Source: Streptomyces globisporus
GTDB taxonomy: Bacteria > Actinomycetota > Actinomycetes > Streptomycetales > Streptomycetaceae
Assembly: GCA_014649555.1 (NCBI GenBank)
Contig: BMTG01000014.1
Span: forward strand, 124,001 to 188,000
DNA: 64,000 nucleotides
Direction: 5' to 3'
Shown here: piece by piece, positions 1 to 7,661 of the stretch
Layout of the letters: every line of letters begins with the position of its first letter
Position numbering within the stretch: the first letter of the stretch is position 1
Notes under the pieces: model-generated
Seen by the model: the letters and a program-made list of their open reading frames with translations, nothing else
What the model was told of the DNA's origin: nothing
Database searches by the model: none
Translations under genes and position numbers: made by a program

Positions 1-163
1 ACAGCACCAGACCCATCGCGCCCGTGGACACCTCCAACGCGTCCCGGACGGCCGGGGTCCTGGCCACCCAGGACGCCATGCTCACCCCCGTGGCGAGCAT
101 GAAGAGAAAGAGCGCCGCGCGCCAGCGGCGGGTGACGGCGTCCACGACCTGCGGGTTCTTCAT
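1..163 (-). CDS. MFS transporter, N-terminal part (cut by window edge)
   Basis: About 54 residues are readable from an ATG at 163..161 before the frame leaves the window. A basic start (VTRRWR, residues 10-15) leads into a hydrophobic helix (17-30), then ARTPAVRDAL (34-43), the loop usual after helix 1 in major facilitator exporters. The gene is divergent from a TetR regulator 122 bp away with a palindrome between them, the classic layout of a regulated drug exporter. The substrate cannot be read from this fragment. No strong ribosome-binding site lies before the ATG. The family call is fairly safe from the divergent pairing and sequence style. Confidence 0.7.
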   Translation of the reverse strand, partial: MKNPQVVDAVTRRWRAALFLFMLATGVSMASWVARTPAVRDALEVSTGAMGLVL

Positions 164-166
164 GGG

Positions 167-199
167 GTACGAGCGTACGCCTGGAGCGTACGTCCGTAC
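167..199. promoter_or_regulatory. Imperfect palindrome between MFS and TetR genes, probable operator
   Basis: A 33-bp imperfect dyad runs between two GTAC ends and contains two copies of GAGCGTACG 13 bp apart. It ends 3 bp from the MFS start codon and sits upstream of a TATGCT box (217-222) that could be the -10 of the TetR gene. The position fits an operator by which the TetR protein represses both genes. This is inferred from layout. Confidence 0.5.
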
Positions 200-285
200 A
201 CTCTCCGTCCGCGTTCTATGCTGCGCGGAGAATCCGGCAGACCGACACCGAGGCCGACCCCGAGGCCGACCCGAGGAGGCACCGC

Positions 286-834
286 GTGGCGACCGGGCGC
301 ACCGACCCCGAGCGGCGGGACCGCATCATCGACGCGGCACTCGACCTCATCGTCGACGAGGGCGTCGCGGGCGTCTCGCACCGCAAGGTCGCCGCCCGCG
401 CGGGCGTGCCGCTGGGCTCGATGACGTACCACTTCTCCGGCATGGACGAGCTGCTGCACGAGGCGTTCACCCGGTTCTCCGGGACGATCGTCGCCGTCTT
501 CGAGGAGCGCCTCGGCGCGGCGACCACCCCCGACGAGGCCCGCGAGGCCGTCGCCGACCTCGTCCACCACCTTTCCGGCGGCAACCAGCGCGAGCTGATC
601 CTCACCCACGAGCTCTACACCCTCGCCGCCCGCCGGCCCGCCTACCGCGAGCTCACCCGCACCTGGATGGGGCGCAGCCGCCGGGCCCTGGAATGGCACT
701 TCGACCCGGCCACCGCCCGCCAGCTCGACGCGCTCATCGAGGGCCTGTCCATCCACCGCGCCCTGGAGACCGAACCCCACGAGCGCGCCCTCACGGTCGA
801 GGCGATCGCCCGCATCACCGCGCCGCGCCCGTAG
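286..834 (+). CDS. TetR/AcrR family transcriptional regulator
   Basis: A 182-residue one-component repressor. Residues 9-55 form the TetR DNA-binding domain, with RDRIIDAALDLIVDEGVAGVSHRKVAARAGVP-type spacing and the recognition end SMTYHF near 45-50. The rest is a helical ligand and dimerisation domain. The GTG start at 286 is chosen because GAGGAGG lies just upstream and the TetR motif starts at the usual distance. It is divergent from the MFS exporter and most likely represses it and itself through the dyad at 167-199. The ligand is unknown. Confidence 0.9.
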   Translation: MATGRTDPERRDRIIDAALDLIVDEGVAGVSHRKVAARAGVPLGSMTYHFSGMDELLHEAFTRFSGTIVAVFEERLGAATTPDEAREAVADLVHHLSGGNQRELILTHELYTLAARRPAYRELTRTWMGRSRRALEWHFDPATARQLDALIEGLSIHRALETEPHERALTVEAIARITAPRP

Positions 835-867
835 AGGCTGTTCTGTCGCAGTCCGGCCGCCCGCCCG

Positions 868-1212
868 TCACGTCACGCCCGTCACGGTCACGATGATCCG
901 GAACTCGTCGCCGGGGTGCCGGGTGGTGAGGTGGTGGTCCACCGCCTCACGGACGGCGCGGGTGGTGTCGAGGGTCCGTCTGTCGGAGCGGCAGATCAGG
1001 CGGATCTCCACGGTGGTAGCGGAGGTACGGCCTTCCCCGCTGGGTGCGGAGACGGTGATGCCGGGGGTGTCGTCGCCCGGGCGGGCCAGGGGCGAGGTGG
1101 CACGCAGGGCGCGCAGGCGGCTGCGGAGGCCGGGCGCGAGGAACGCCACTCCAGGGACCTCCCGGACCACGTGGGCCAGTTCGCTGTGCATGGTGTCGGC
1201 GGAGGCACTCAT
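868..1212 (-). CDS. Small Asp23-like protein of the ECF sigma/Asp23 locus
   Basis: A 114-residue protein without membrane segments or signal peptide. The pattern HSELAHVVREVPGVAFLAPGL and the following strand-rich half (ITVSAPSGEG, TVEIRLICRSD, FRIIVTVTG) resemble a stripped-down Asp23/Gls24 domain, as in its neighbours. Its start codon overlaps the stop of the upstream gene (ATGA at 1209-1212), so it is the third gene of the sigma factor operon and probably translationally coupled. A role in envelope stress with the other Asp23 proteins is inferred. Family membership is by resemblance only. Confidence 0.6.
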   Translation of the reverse strand: MSASADTMHSELAHVVREVPGVAFLAPGLRSRLRALRATSPLARPGDDTPGITVSAPSGEGRTSATTVEIRLICRSDRRTLDTTRAVREAVDHHLTTRHPGDEFRIIVTVTGVT

Positions 1213-1841
1213 CAGGGGGCGCTCCCTTCCTGCGCGGATCGCGGTGCGGCTTCGTCTTCGTCTTCGGAGACCAGGTCGGTGATACGGACGTCGATCTCGC
1301 CTAGGTGAAGTCCCAGGCGTTCATGGGCGGTTACGCCGACCCGGTCGCGGATCTCCTGTGCCAGGGCCTGTACGTCGGGTGTCGTGAGCGGCACGTGCAC
1401 GGACAGGTCGACGTTCACCGGCGTGCCACCGGGAGCATCCGCGAGGGTGAGGCGGCAGGACCCCGCCCGGACCCCGGGGACCTCTTCGGCGGCCTGACGC
1501 AGGGTGCGGGCGGCCACGTTCTCCATGATCCGCAGGTCCTCGTCCGCCTCGCCCAGCGGCAGGGGCCGGCCGGGGCGCAGTTCGAGTCGGACCACGTCCA
1601 TCACCCGGTCGATGAAGGAGGCCGCGTCGACGGGCTGCTGCGCGGGGTCGGAGTCCAGGGCGCGCACCTGGGACTCCAGGCGCTCCAGGTCGGCGACCGC
1701 GAGCCGGCAGTGGGCGCACTGCGCGGTGTGCTCGTCGTGAACGCCCTCCTCCCAGTCGGCCCAGACCTGGGAGAGGAGGCGGCCGCAGGGAAGCGTCTCG
1801 TCGTCGGGGTCGGTGCGGGTCTCGGGTGGCGGGTTGTTCAT
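1212..1841 (-). CDS. Zinc-finger anti-sigma-like protein with Asp23/Gls24-like C-terminal half
   Basis: A 209-residue protein. Near the N-terminus H38-x3-C42-x2-C45, with C19 before it, is the ZAS zinc-binding pattern of anti-ECF-sigma factors. Residues about 95-195 look like an Asp23 domain (IMENVAARTLRQAAEEVPGV, then VNVDLSVHVPL). No transmembrane helix is visible. It overlaps the ECF sigma gene by four bases (ATGA, 1838-1841). It is most simply the cognate anti-sigma factor, with the Asp23 half as sensor or partner-binding part. The domain fusion is visible; the function is inferred. Confidence 0.7.
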   Translation of the reverse strand: MNNPPPETRTDPDDETLPCGRLLSQVWADWEEGVHDEHTAQCAHCRLAVADLERLESQVRALDSDPAQQPVDAASFIDRVMDVVRLELRPGRPLPLGEADEDLRIMENVAARTLRQAAEEVPGVRAGSCRLTLADAPGGTPVNVDLSVHVPLTTPDVQALAQEIRDRVGVTAHERLGLHLGEIDVRITDLVSEDEDEAAPRSAQEGSAP

Positions 1842-2443
1842 TGCCAGGCCCCCAGGGAGTGAGTCAGTTGGCGGCGAGCTCTGAAAACACGGGCGCGTAC
1901 GGCTTGTTCACTGATGCCGACGGTCTTCGCGATGAAGGCGTACGACCGGCCGTCGAGCGTGCGCAGCGTCCAGCAGATGCGTTGTTCGGGTGAGAGCGTG
2001 GACAGCGCCTCCTGTACGTCGTGGAGCGCCGCGCGCCCCTCGGTGATGCGGTCCGGCGCGGTGGTGTACGCCGGGGCCGGCAGGTCGGGCAGTTCGTTGA
2101 GCGGTGCCTGCGGGCGCCGGGCGCGCAGGGTGTTGAGGCACCGGTTGGTGACGATGCGGTACATCCAGGTGCCGAAGGAGGATCTGCCCTGGAACTCCGG
2201 CAGGCTGCGCCAGGCGCCGACGAAGGCCTCCTGAACGGCGTCCTCGGCCTCGGCCCGGTCGCCGAGCAGACGAGTGGCCAGACGCAGCAAGGCGGGGGCG
2301 TGCCGACGCACCAGTACGGCGAAGGCGTCCTCGTCGCCTTCGGCCGCGCGCTCCGTCATCAGGGTGTCGTCGGACCGTTCGCCCTCGACGTCGGGCGGCT
2401 CGCCCGGCGGGGGATTCCCCGTCACAGTCTCGCTCCTCCTCAT
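1838..2443 (-). CDS. ECF-type RNA polymerase sigma factor (sigma-70 family)
   Basis: 201 residues. Region 2 is clear: DAFAVLVRRHAPALLRLATRLLG, then AEDAVQEAFVGAWRSL and FGTWMYRIVTNRCLNTLR (about 40-108). Region 4 follows a short linker (LSPEQRICWTLRTLDGRSYAFIAKTVGISEQAVRARVFRARRQL, about 150-195). There is no region 1 or 3, as usual for ECF factors. First gene of a three-gene overlapping operon whose next member carries the ZAS motif. It faces the Asp23 genes divergently, so it probably directs transcription of that locus and itself. Confidence 0.92.
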   Translation of the reverse strand: MRRSETVTGNPPPGEPPDVEGERSDDTLMTERAAEGDEDAFAVLVRRHAPALLRLATRLLGDRAEAEDAVQEAFVGAWRSLPEFQGRSSFGTWMYRIVTNRCLNTLRARRPQAPLNELPDLPAPAYTTAPDRITEGRAALHDVQEALSTLSPEQRICWTLRTLDGRSYAFIAKTVGISEQAVRARVFRARRQLTHSLGAWQ

Positions 2444-2564
2444 GCGGTACGCGCCCGCTGGTCGTCCGGTCGTGGTGGTCTCACCCGTTCTGACACGGGC
2501 GCCGGTGCGCTGTGACGCGTACCCGCGAGATGAACCGGAATCGCACGACTTCCAGGAGTAAGTG

Positions 2565-2631
2565 CACGAATTTCGGGGGTAGGTGCAGGCGGCTCGCCGG
2601 AGTCCGAAAAATTCGTGCGTCTTCGTGCGTC
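2565..2631. promoter_or_regulatory. Divergent regulatory region: inverted repeat and tandem 10-mer between ECF sigma and Asp23 genes
   Basis: CACGAATTTCGG (2565-2576) is mirrored by CCGAAAAATTCGTG (2604-2617). The second arm runs into a perfect tandem repeat of TTCGTGCGTC (2612-2621 and 2622-2631). The region is less GC-rich than its surroundings and lies between the two divergent operons. A regulator or the ECF sigma itself probably acts here. No promoter element could be assigned with confidence. Confidence 0.5.
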
Positions 2632-2734
2632 ACAGAACCCCGGGAGCGGAGTCGAACGTGATGAAGGACCACACAGAACACAGAACACAGCACACAGCGA
2701 CGCACGCCCAGCGCTGACGACATCGAAGGAGCAC

Positions 2735-3277
2735 ATGGTGGCTACCGACACGAAGACGACCCCCTCCACCGACAGCGTGACGAACAGCGGCAAGGCGGCC
2801 CGCTTCGAGCAGCCCGGCGGAACGGTCCGGTCGGCCGGGACGAGCCTGTCCGCCGGGGCGACCGGGGCGGAGGCTCCGGCCGGCGACCGCGGCCGCACCT
2901 CCATCGCGGACGTCGTGGTCGTCAAGATCGCCGGCATGGCGGCGCGGGAGATCCCCGGCGTCCACGACATGGGCGGCGGCCTCTCGCGCACCCTCGGCGC
3001 CGTCCGCGACCGGGTGCCCGGCGGCCGTCCCAACGTGGGCCGGGGAGTAAAGGTCGAGGTCGGTGAGCGGCAGACCGCTATCGACCTGGAGCTCGTCGTG
3101 GAGTACGGGGTGTCCATCAAGGAACTGGCCTCCGAGGTCCGGGAGAACGTGATCCTGGCCGTGGAACGGATCACCGGCCTGGAGGTCGTCGAGGTCAACA
3201 TCGCCATCGACGACGTCCGCCTCCCCGACGACGAGGACTCCTCCGCGTCCGGCGGCGAACAGACCAGGGTCGCGTAA
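2735..3277 (+). CDS. Asp23/Gls24 family envelope stress response protein
   Basis: 180 residues from the ATG at 2735 (a GTG at 2738 is equally possible; GAAGGAG lies just upstream). After a variable N-terminus, residues about 55-165 form the Asp23 domain: TSIADVVVVKIAGMAAREIPGVHDMG, then VKVEVGERQTAIDLELVVEYGVSI and VIGEITGLEV-like text (VERITGLEVVEVNIAIDDV). Asp23 proteins gather at the cell membrane through an AmaP-type anchor, and an AmaP-like gene lies 1.3 kb downstream on the same strand. Lead gene of the Asp23 operon. Confidence 0.88.
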   Translation: MVATDTKTTPSTDSVTNSGKAARFEQPGGTVRSAGTSLSAGATGAEAPAGDRGRTSIADVVVVKIAGMAAREIPGVHDMGGGLSRTLGAVRDRVPGGRPNVGRGVKVEVGERQTAIDLELVVEYGVSIKELASEVRENVILAVERITGLEVVEVNIAIDDVRLPDDEDSSASGGEQTRVA

Positions 3278-3287
3278 TCCCTGACCG

Positions 3288-3326
3288 CCGTCCCCGGCCC
3301 GTGGCACGGTTCCGGGCCGGGGACGG
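3288..3326 (+). terminator. Strong hairpin after the first Asp23 gene
   Basis: Perfect 13-bp stem CCGTCCCCGGCCC / GGGCCGGGGACGG with a 13-nt loop, 10 bp after the Asp23 stop and before the small membrane gene. No T-run follows. It may partly terminate, leaving the first gene more strongly expressed than the rest, or protect mRNA ends. Just after it the 12-mer CGACCACCCGGT appears twice. Confidence 0.6.
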
Positions 3327-3419
3327 CTCGACCACCCGGTTCACCACGACGACTCGACCACCCGGTCGACCACTGGAGAGCGGGCGCGCGTGCGCCCCGA
3401 GACGAAGAGGAGGGGGCCT

Positions 3420-3602
3420 GTGAACGGCCGGTCCATGGGTCTGTTGGTAGGAGTCGCGCTCGGCTTCGCCGCCTACTTCGGCGGGTTCGCCGCGTTCCTG
3501 CTCGTCGGCTCTCTCGGGGCGGTGGGCTGGGGAGTGGGGGCCTGGCTGGACCGGGAAGGGGCCGCGCACCTGCGTGACCTGTTCGACCGGGAACGGCGGT
3601 GA
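3420..3602 (+). CDS. Small membrane protein of the Asp23 operon (DUF2273-like)
   Basis: 60 residues from the GTG at 3420, chosen over the GTG at 3390 because AGGAGGGGG immediately precedes it. Two hydrophobic stretches (MGLLVGVALGFAAYFGGFAAF and LLVGSLGAVGWGVGAWL) are followed by a charged tail (DLFDRERR). Small two-helix proteins of this kind (DUF2273) accompany Asp23/AmaP genes in Gram-positive bacteria. Its stop overlaps the next start (GTGA, 3599-3602), indicating coupled translation. Function unknown; probably helps anchor the Asp23 assembly. Confidence 0.7.
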   Translation: MNGRSMGLLVGVALGFAAYFGGFAAFLLVGSLGAVGWGVGAWLDREGAAHLRDLFDRERR

Positions 3603-4594
3603 TCCCCGCCGCCGCGCGGGGCACCACCACCGTTTCCGCGCGGGCCGTCGCCAGGATCGCCCAGCAGGCCGCCACCGAGACCCCGAACGCGGTCGGCACG
3701 GTGCGTGGCACGGCGACCGTACGGGGGCAGCGTGCCGAGGTCTCCGTACGGCTCGGCCTGCCCTGGCCGGCCGACCTGGGCCGCCGGGCCGGAGAAGTGC
3801 AGCGGCACGTGGCTTCCCGTACCGGCGAGCTGACCGGGCTGTCCGTGCGGGTGGCGCGGCTCCGGGTCGTCCGGCTGCAACGCCCCACGGGCGGCACGGC
3901 GGTGTTCGAGACCACCGCACCGGCCACCACCGAAGGCCGTGTTCCCCGGCGCTGGTGGTCCGCGCGTCCCACGCCCGTCGTGGTGGCAGCCCTCCTGGGC
4001 GCGGCGGCCGCGGGGCTCCTGACCGCCGACATGGCCTCGGTCCGCCTCTTCGGCAACGCTCCGGCCGCGTGGCGCACCGGCCTCGTCGACCGGCTCGCCG
4101 CGACGAGCCCGGCCGCCGGGTCGGTGACGGTCACGGCGGCCGCCATGGCCGTGGCCGGTCTCTGGCTGCTCCTGCTGGCCTGCACACCGGGTCTGCGCAA
4201 GCGCTACGTGGTCGCGGGCTTCGGCGCCGGGCGGTCCATCGCGCTCGACCGGGCGGCGGTCGCCTCCGTGGTCCGCGACCATGTCCTCGACACGGACGGC
4301 GTCGACTCCGTACGGGTCAGGGTCGGCCGACGGCGGGTCCGCGTCCGGGCCGACCTCGCCTTCGGCGACCGGGCAGCCGCCCGCGAGCAGGCGGGTGCCG
4401 CCGCGCGGGCAGCCCTCGCCGACTGCCGGCTGAACCGGCCCCTGCGGGTGGGGCTGAGATTGCGTACCACCAGCACCTGGGACCCGTCACCGCCCGTCCC
4501 CGGTGCTCCGTCCGCCGACGCACCCGACTCCGTACCCGTACCGGTGCCCGCCGGGGGAGCAGACGGTGGAGCAGAGCGTAAGGAGAGCCCGTGA
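3599..4594 (+). CDS. Asp23-domain membrane protein with DUF6286-like C-terminus
   Basis: 331 residues. The N-terminal ~100 residues read as an Asp23-like domain (ARGTTTVSARAVARIAQQAA, then VSVRLGLPWPADL). Two membrane segments follow (VVVAALLGAAAAGLLTAD near 120-138 and AAAMAVAGLWLLLLACTPGL near 180-200). The C-terminal part, about 215-305, repeats an Asp23-like strand pattern (VDSVRVRVGRRRVRVRADLAFG). It probably links Asp23 complexes to the membrane. Overlaps both neighbours by four bases, so it is translated with them. The DUF6286 name is from memory of the family. Confidence 0.7.
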   Translation: MIPAAARGTTTVSARAVARIAQQAATETPNAVGTVRGTATVRGQRAEVSVRLGLPWPADLGRRAGEVQRHVASRTGELTGLSVRVARLRVVRLQRPTGGTAVFETTAPATTEGRVPRRWWSARPTPVVVAALLGAAAAGLLTADMASVRLFGNAPAAWRTGLVDRLAATSPAAGSVTVTAAAMAVAGLWLLLLACTPGLRKRYVVAGFGAGRSIALDRAAVASVVRDHVLDTDGVDSVRVRVGRRRVRVRADLAFGDRAAAREQAGAAARAALADCRLNRPLRVGLRLRTTSTWDPSPPVPGAPSADAPDSVPVPVPAGGADGGAERKESP

Positions 4595-5172
4595 ACTCCC
4601 GGAGCGCACTGAACAGGACGCTCATCGCCCTGGCCGGAATCGCGCTGCTGGCCGCGGGGCTCTGGCTCCTCGGCGCGACCCGTGCGGTCGCGGACCACCT
4701 GCCCGCCTGGTGGCCCGCTCCCCCGGCCGACGGCGTTCTCCTCGACCGGGAAGGGCTGGCCTCGCTGCGCGAGACGGGCTGGTGGGCCCCTGCCGTGATG
4801 GCCGCCGGGACGGTCCTCACCCTCCTGTGCCTGGCCTGGGCCGTGACCCGGACACCCGTACGCGGCCTTCGCCCGACCGGGCCGCTGTCCACCACCCGTG
4901 CCGACCTCAGGATCACCGCACTGGAGGACACGGTGTGCGCCGACGCGCGCCGCATCGAGGGCGTCGCACGGGCCCGTTGCCGTATCGCGCTGCGCCGCAC
5001 GTCCGCCCGCCTGACCCTGCGGGTCTGGACCCTGCCCGGGTACACCGCGAAGGACGTCCTCGACGGCCTCGGCGCCGTGTCGACGACCGTCGAGCACGCT
5101 CTCCACCCACGCGGTCTGGACACGCGCACTCGCGTCAGCGCGCAGCGCCACTCAGCTCCGCACGTCCGCTGA
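4591..5172 (+). CDS. AmaP-like alkaline shock response membrane anchor protein
   Basis: 193 residues from a GTG start within the GTGA overlap with the preceding gene. Two transmembrane helices, LIALAGIALLAAGLWLLGA (about 11-29) and APAVMAAGTVLTLLCLAWAV (about 66-85), flank an exposed loop. A C-terminal domain with ADLRITALEDTVCADA follows, matching the topology of AmaP, which tethers Asp23 at the membrane. Last gene of the Asp23 operon, with MarR 80 bp downstream. Identification rests on topology and operon position. Confidence 0.72.
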   Translation: MNSRSALNRTLIALAGIALLAAGLWLLGATRAVADHLPAWWPAPPADGVLLDREGLASLRETGWWAPAVMAAGTVLTLLCLAWAVTRTPVRGLRPTGPLSTTRADLRITALEDTVCADARRIEGVARARCRIALRRTSARLTLRVWTLPGYTAKDVLDGLGAVSTTVEHALHPRGLDTRTRVSAQRHSAPHVR

Positions 5173-5201
5173 GGCGACTGAGGCCTCGCAGCCCAGATGC
5201 T

Positions 5202-5215
5202 TGCATGGACATGTA
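5202..5215. promoter_or_regulatory. Inverted repeat TGCATG-GA-CATGTA upstream of the MarR gene
   Basis: A 14-bp dyad with one mismatch lies 38 bp upstream of the MarR start codon. The TTGCATG core recurs in both boxes before the SMR exporter operon (8017-8033 and 8085-8098). The likeliest reading is the MarR protein's autoregulatory operator. Confidence 0.5.
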
Positions 5216-5252
5216 TCTTGTTGAGTATCGTCGTCGACAAGGGGAGCCCTCC

Positions 5253-5696
5253 ATGACGGTCAAGCAGCAGCCGCGTGCCGCCTCCGATCCGGCCATGTGG
5301 GACTCCGTCCTCGGTCTGCACACCTTCGTGGAGCGGCAGCTCGCGCACGCCCTGCAGCGCCGCTTCGGCGTCGGCCTGTCCGAGTACCGGGCCCTGGAGG
5401 TGCTCACCCAGGCCGAGAAGGGCGAGCACCGGATGCAGGAGCTGGCGGACCGCATCGGGCTGGGGCAGAGCTCGGTGACCCGGCTCGTGGGGCGGCTGGA
5501 GAGCGCCGGGTACGCCTACAAGGACACCTGCGACGACGACAGACGCGGCGTCTACGCCGTCATCACCGACGAGGGCCGCAAGCACTACCAGGACGCCCGG
5601 TCCACCTACGCCGACGTCCTCGGCGCGGCCCTCGACACCGCGAGCACCGACGACCAGCTCACCCGTGCGGTGCGGGCGCTGCGCGGCGCCGCCTGA
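5253..5696 (+). CDS. MarR family transcriptional regulator
   Basis: 147 residues from the ATG at 5253 with GGGGAG upstream. A winged helix spans about 45-115: LSEYRALEVLTQAEKGEHRMQELADRIGLGQSSVTRLVGRLESAGY (recognition helix QSSVTRLVGRLE), then the wing DDDRRGVYAVITDEGRK. Helices at both ends would dimerise. The shared TTGCATG boxes suggest it controls the SMR exporter operon about 2 kb away as well as itself. Effector unknown. Confidence 0.88.
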   Translation: MTVKQQPRAASDPAMWDSVLGLHTFVERQLAHALQRRFGVGLSEYRALEVLTQAEKGEHRMQELADRIGLGQSSVTRLVGRLESAGYAYKDTCDDDRRGVYAVITDEGRKHYQDARSTYADVLGAALDTASTDDQLTRAVRALRGAA

Positions 5697-6049
5697 CGCC
5701 CGAAGCTCGGCACCCGGGACGCGAGCGGCGGAGCTCCGCGTTCACTCTTGCGGGGGTACGTGAACGGGGCTTCGGCCCGAAGCTCGGGCGCCGGGATCCG
5801 GGCGTCGGGATACGAGCCCCGGGACACGAGCGCCTTCTTTAACCGGGAGGGAAAAGAGGGAGGTTGGGAAAACCACCCCCACCTCCCTACCCCGTCACGG
5901 CCAGCCAGTATGACTAATCGTGACAGCTTGCGGCGCAGCGTGACGGCCGCTTACGGTGCGAGAACTAGAGAACTAAGCGACCCCGACGCGGTGTTCACAG
6001 CACCAGGCCGGGGTCTCACCACAAGATCGATACCCAGAAAGCCGATCCC
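5697..6049. other. Gene-free stretch between MarR and the HTH protein
   Basis: No convincing gene in 353 bp. It holds imperfect direct repeats around GAAGCTCGG and CGGGACRCGAGCG, and a hairpin GTTCAC...GTGAAC (about 5740-5765) that could end the MarR transcript. A purine-rich block GGGAGGGAAAAGAGGGAGG (5845-5863) precedes a lower-GC patch around 5905-5990 that may contain the promoter of the next gene. Confidence 0.5.
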
Positions 6050-7075
6050 ATGGTTACCCAGCACCATAGCTCTGCCCTGGCCGCCCTCGCAGTCTCCGCC
6101 GCGTACCCGATGGCCAAGCCCGGCTACGGCAAACGCTCCGCGCCCGGCCAACAACCCCGCACGCGCGATGACTTCGCCTTGCTGCCGACTCGCGAGCGGT
6201 ACGTCGCCGGGTTCGTCGACCACCTCCCCGACGGGGCCGCGATGAGCGTGAAACAGCTCGCCAAGCAACTCCCGCTCTACGGGCAGCAGGCCATCTCCAC
6301 CGCCCTGAAGGCCTTGTCCGTCGCCGGGCACCTGCGGCGCGTCCGGTGCGCTGTCGGCGCGGGCGACGAAACCCGGTGGGTCTTCCGCACCTTCTGGTCC
6401 CGCACCGCCCGCGACAACGAGTGGTGGACCACCTACCTCGCCACCGAAACCGCCTCCCGAAGCGCCGGCTCGCCCCCGCCCGCCCCGGCCTCCGTCGCCG
6501 TACCGCAGCAGCGCACCGCATCCGAGGCCACTCCGGACCCGGCACACGCACCGGAACCACCGGCACCGGCGACGACGCTGACGGCCCGGACGGCACCACC
6601 GGCAGCCCGGCCCGCAGCCCTCTCCCCCGCCTATCTCGCCCTGGCCGAACTCGGCCGCAAGGACATCCGGCTGACGCTGTCCGCCGACGACTGCGCCTCC
6701 CTCGAACCACAAGCCGCGGAATGGCTCGCCCGGGGCGTGACCACCGATTACCTGATCGCCGCCCTCACCTCAGGACTCCCCGCCCAGGTCGACTGCCCGC
6801 CCCGCTTCGTCCGCCGCCGCCTCACCGACAAGATCCCGCCGCAACTGCCCACCACCCCGAGCCCCTCCCCCAGCGTCGACACCCCAGCCCCTCGCCTCCT
6901 GATGGAGTGCACCGACTGCGGCCGCCCCGGCCAGCCCGAAGCCCTCCCCGACGGCCTCTGCCGCCCCTGCCGCGCCGCCCACTCCGCAGGGGGCCGACCC
7001 ACACCCGACCCCACCGAGATCGCCGCCGTGAAGGCGCACATGGCCAACCTCCGCGACCTGCTCAAAGCACCCTAG
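6050..7075 (+). CDS. Winged-helix DNA-binding protein with C-terminal zinc ribbon
   Basis: 341 residues. A winged-helix segment (about 50-110) reads FVDHLPDGAAMSVKQLAKQLPLYGQQAISTALKALSVAGHLRRV, followed by FRTFWSRTARDNEWW. A long Pro/Ala-rich linker follows, then LAELGRKDIRLTLSADDC (about 195-215). Near the C-terminus a CxxC...CxxC pair (CTDC and CRPC) looks like a zinc ribbon. Such proteins recur in streptomycetes and their mobile elements and are often loosely labelled MarR- or replication-related. Start codon uncertain: ATG 6050 has no clear ribosome site, and ATG 6110 is an alternative. Role unknown. Confidence 0.6.
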   Translation: MVTQHHSSALAALAVSAAYPMAKPGYGKRSAPGQQPRTRDDFALLPTRERYVAGFVDHLPDGAAMSVKQLAKQLPLYGQQAISTALKALSVAGHLRRVRCAVGAGDETRWVFRTFWSRTARDNEWWTTYLATETASRSAGSPPPAPASVAVPQQRTASEATPDPAHAPEPPAPATTLTARTAPPAARPAALSPAYLALAELGRKDIRLTLSADDCASLEPQAAEWLARGVTTDYLIAALTSGLPAQVDCPPRFVRRRLTDKIPPQLPTTPSPSPSVDTPAPRLLMECTDCGRPGQPEALPDGLCRPCRAAHSAGGRPTPDPTEIAAVKAHMANLRDLLKAP

Positions 7076-7145
7076 GAAGCCCCACCCCCCCCCTCCGGAC
7101 CTGGAGGGGGGGGCGGCCGTGCCGTGGGACGAGCGGTCGAGGGCG

Positions 7146-7592
7146 TCAGGCCCGGACCGCGTCGGCCGGTCCCGCGATGCGCTCGGTCGCCTGCGCCGGA
7201 GCCGCCGCCCCGGCCGGCTTCGTACGGTCGGCGAGCTTCAGCCAGATGACACCGACGATGATGACCGCCAGCCAGACGCCCTTGGCCACGGTGAGGGTCT
7301 CGTCGAAGAAGAGCGGGCCGAGAACGGCGGCGCCGACCGCGCCGATGCCCGCCCAGACGGCATAGCCGATGCTCACGTCGATGGTGCGCAGGGCGAGGCT
7401 CAGCGCGTAGAGCGTCAGCAGGAAGAAGACCACGGCGACCAGGGACCAGGTCAGGACGGTGAAGCCTTCGCTGCCGCCGACGGCGAGGGCGTACCCGATC
7501 TCGAAGACTCCGGCGAGGAGGAGCGAGAGCCAGGCGTTGGTGGAGGAGTTCTTGCTGGCGGCGGCGGTGGAGTTCTGGGCAACGTTCGGCAT
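7146..7592 (-). CDS. SMR family exporter subunit, SugE/Gdx-like
   Basis: 148 residues with four transmembrane helices in about 20-125. The essential membrane glutamate is in AGVFEIGYALA, and GSEGFT and GYAVWAGIGAVGAAVLG are close to the signature of guanidinium-type (Gdx/SugE) small multidrug resistance proteins. The C-terminus is extended by about 25 polar residues. It follows a second SMR gene after 69 bp on the same strand, so the two probably form a heterodimeric exporter. The substrate (guanidinium or small quaternary cations) is family knowledge. Confidence 0.85.
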   Translation of the reverse strand: MPNVAQNSTAAASKNSSTNAWLSLLLAGVFEIGYALAVGGSEGFTVLTWSLVAVVFFLLTLYALSLALRTIDVSIGYAVWAGIGAVGAAVLGPLFFDETLTVAKGVWLAVIIVGVIWLKLADRTKPAGAAAPAQATERIAGPADAVRA

Positions 7593-7661
7593 GGGAGATG
7601 AACCTCTCTCTCGGGGAAGGGGAAGTCGTCAGGTGCTGTGCGGGAGGGGTACGTGTGCGGA

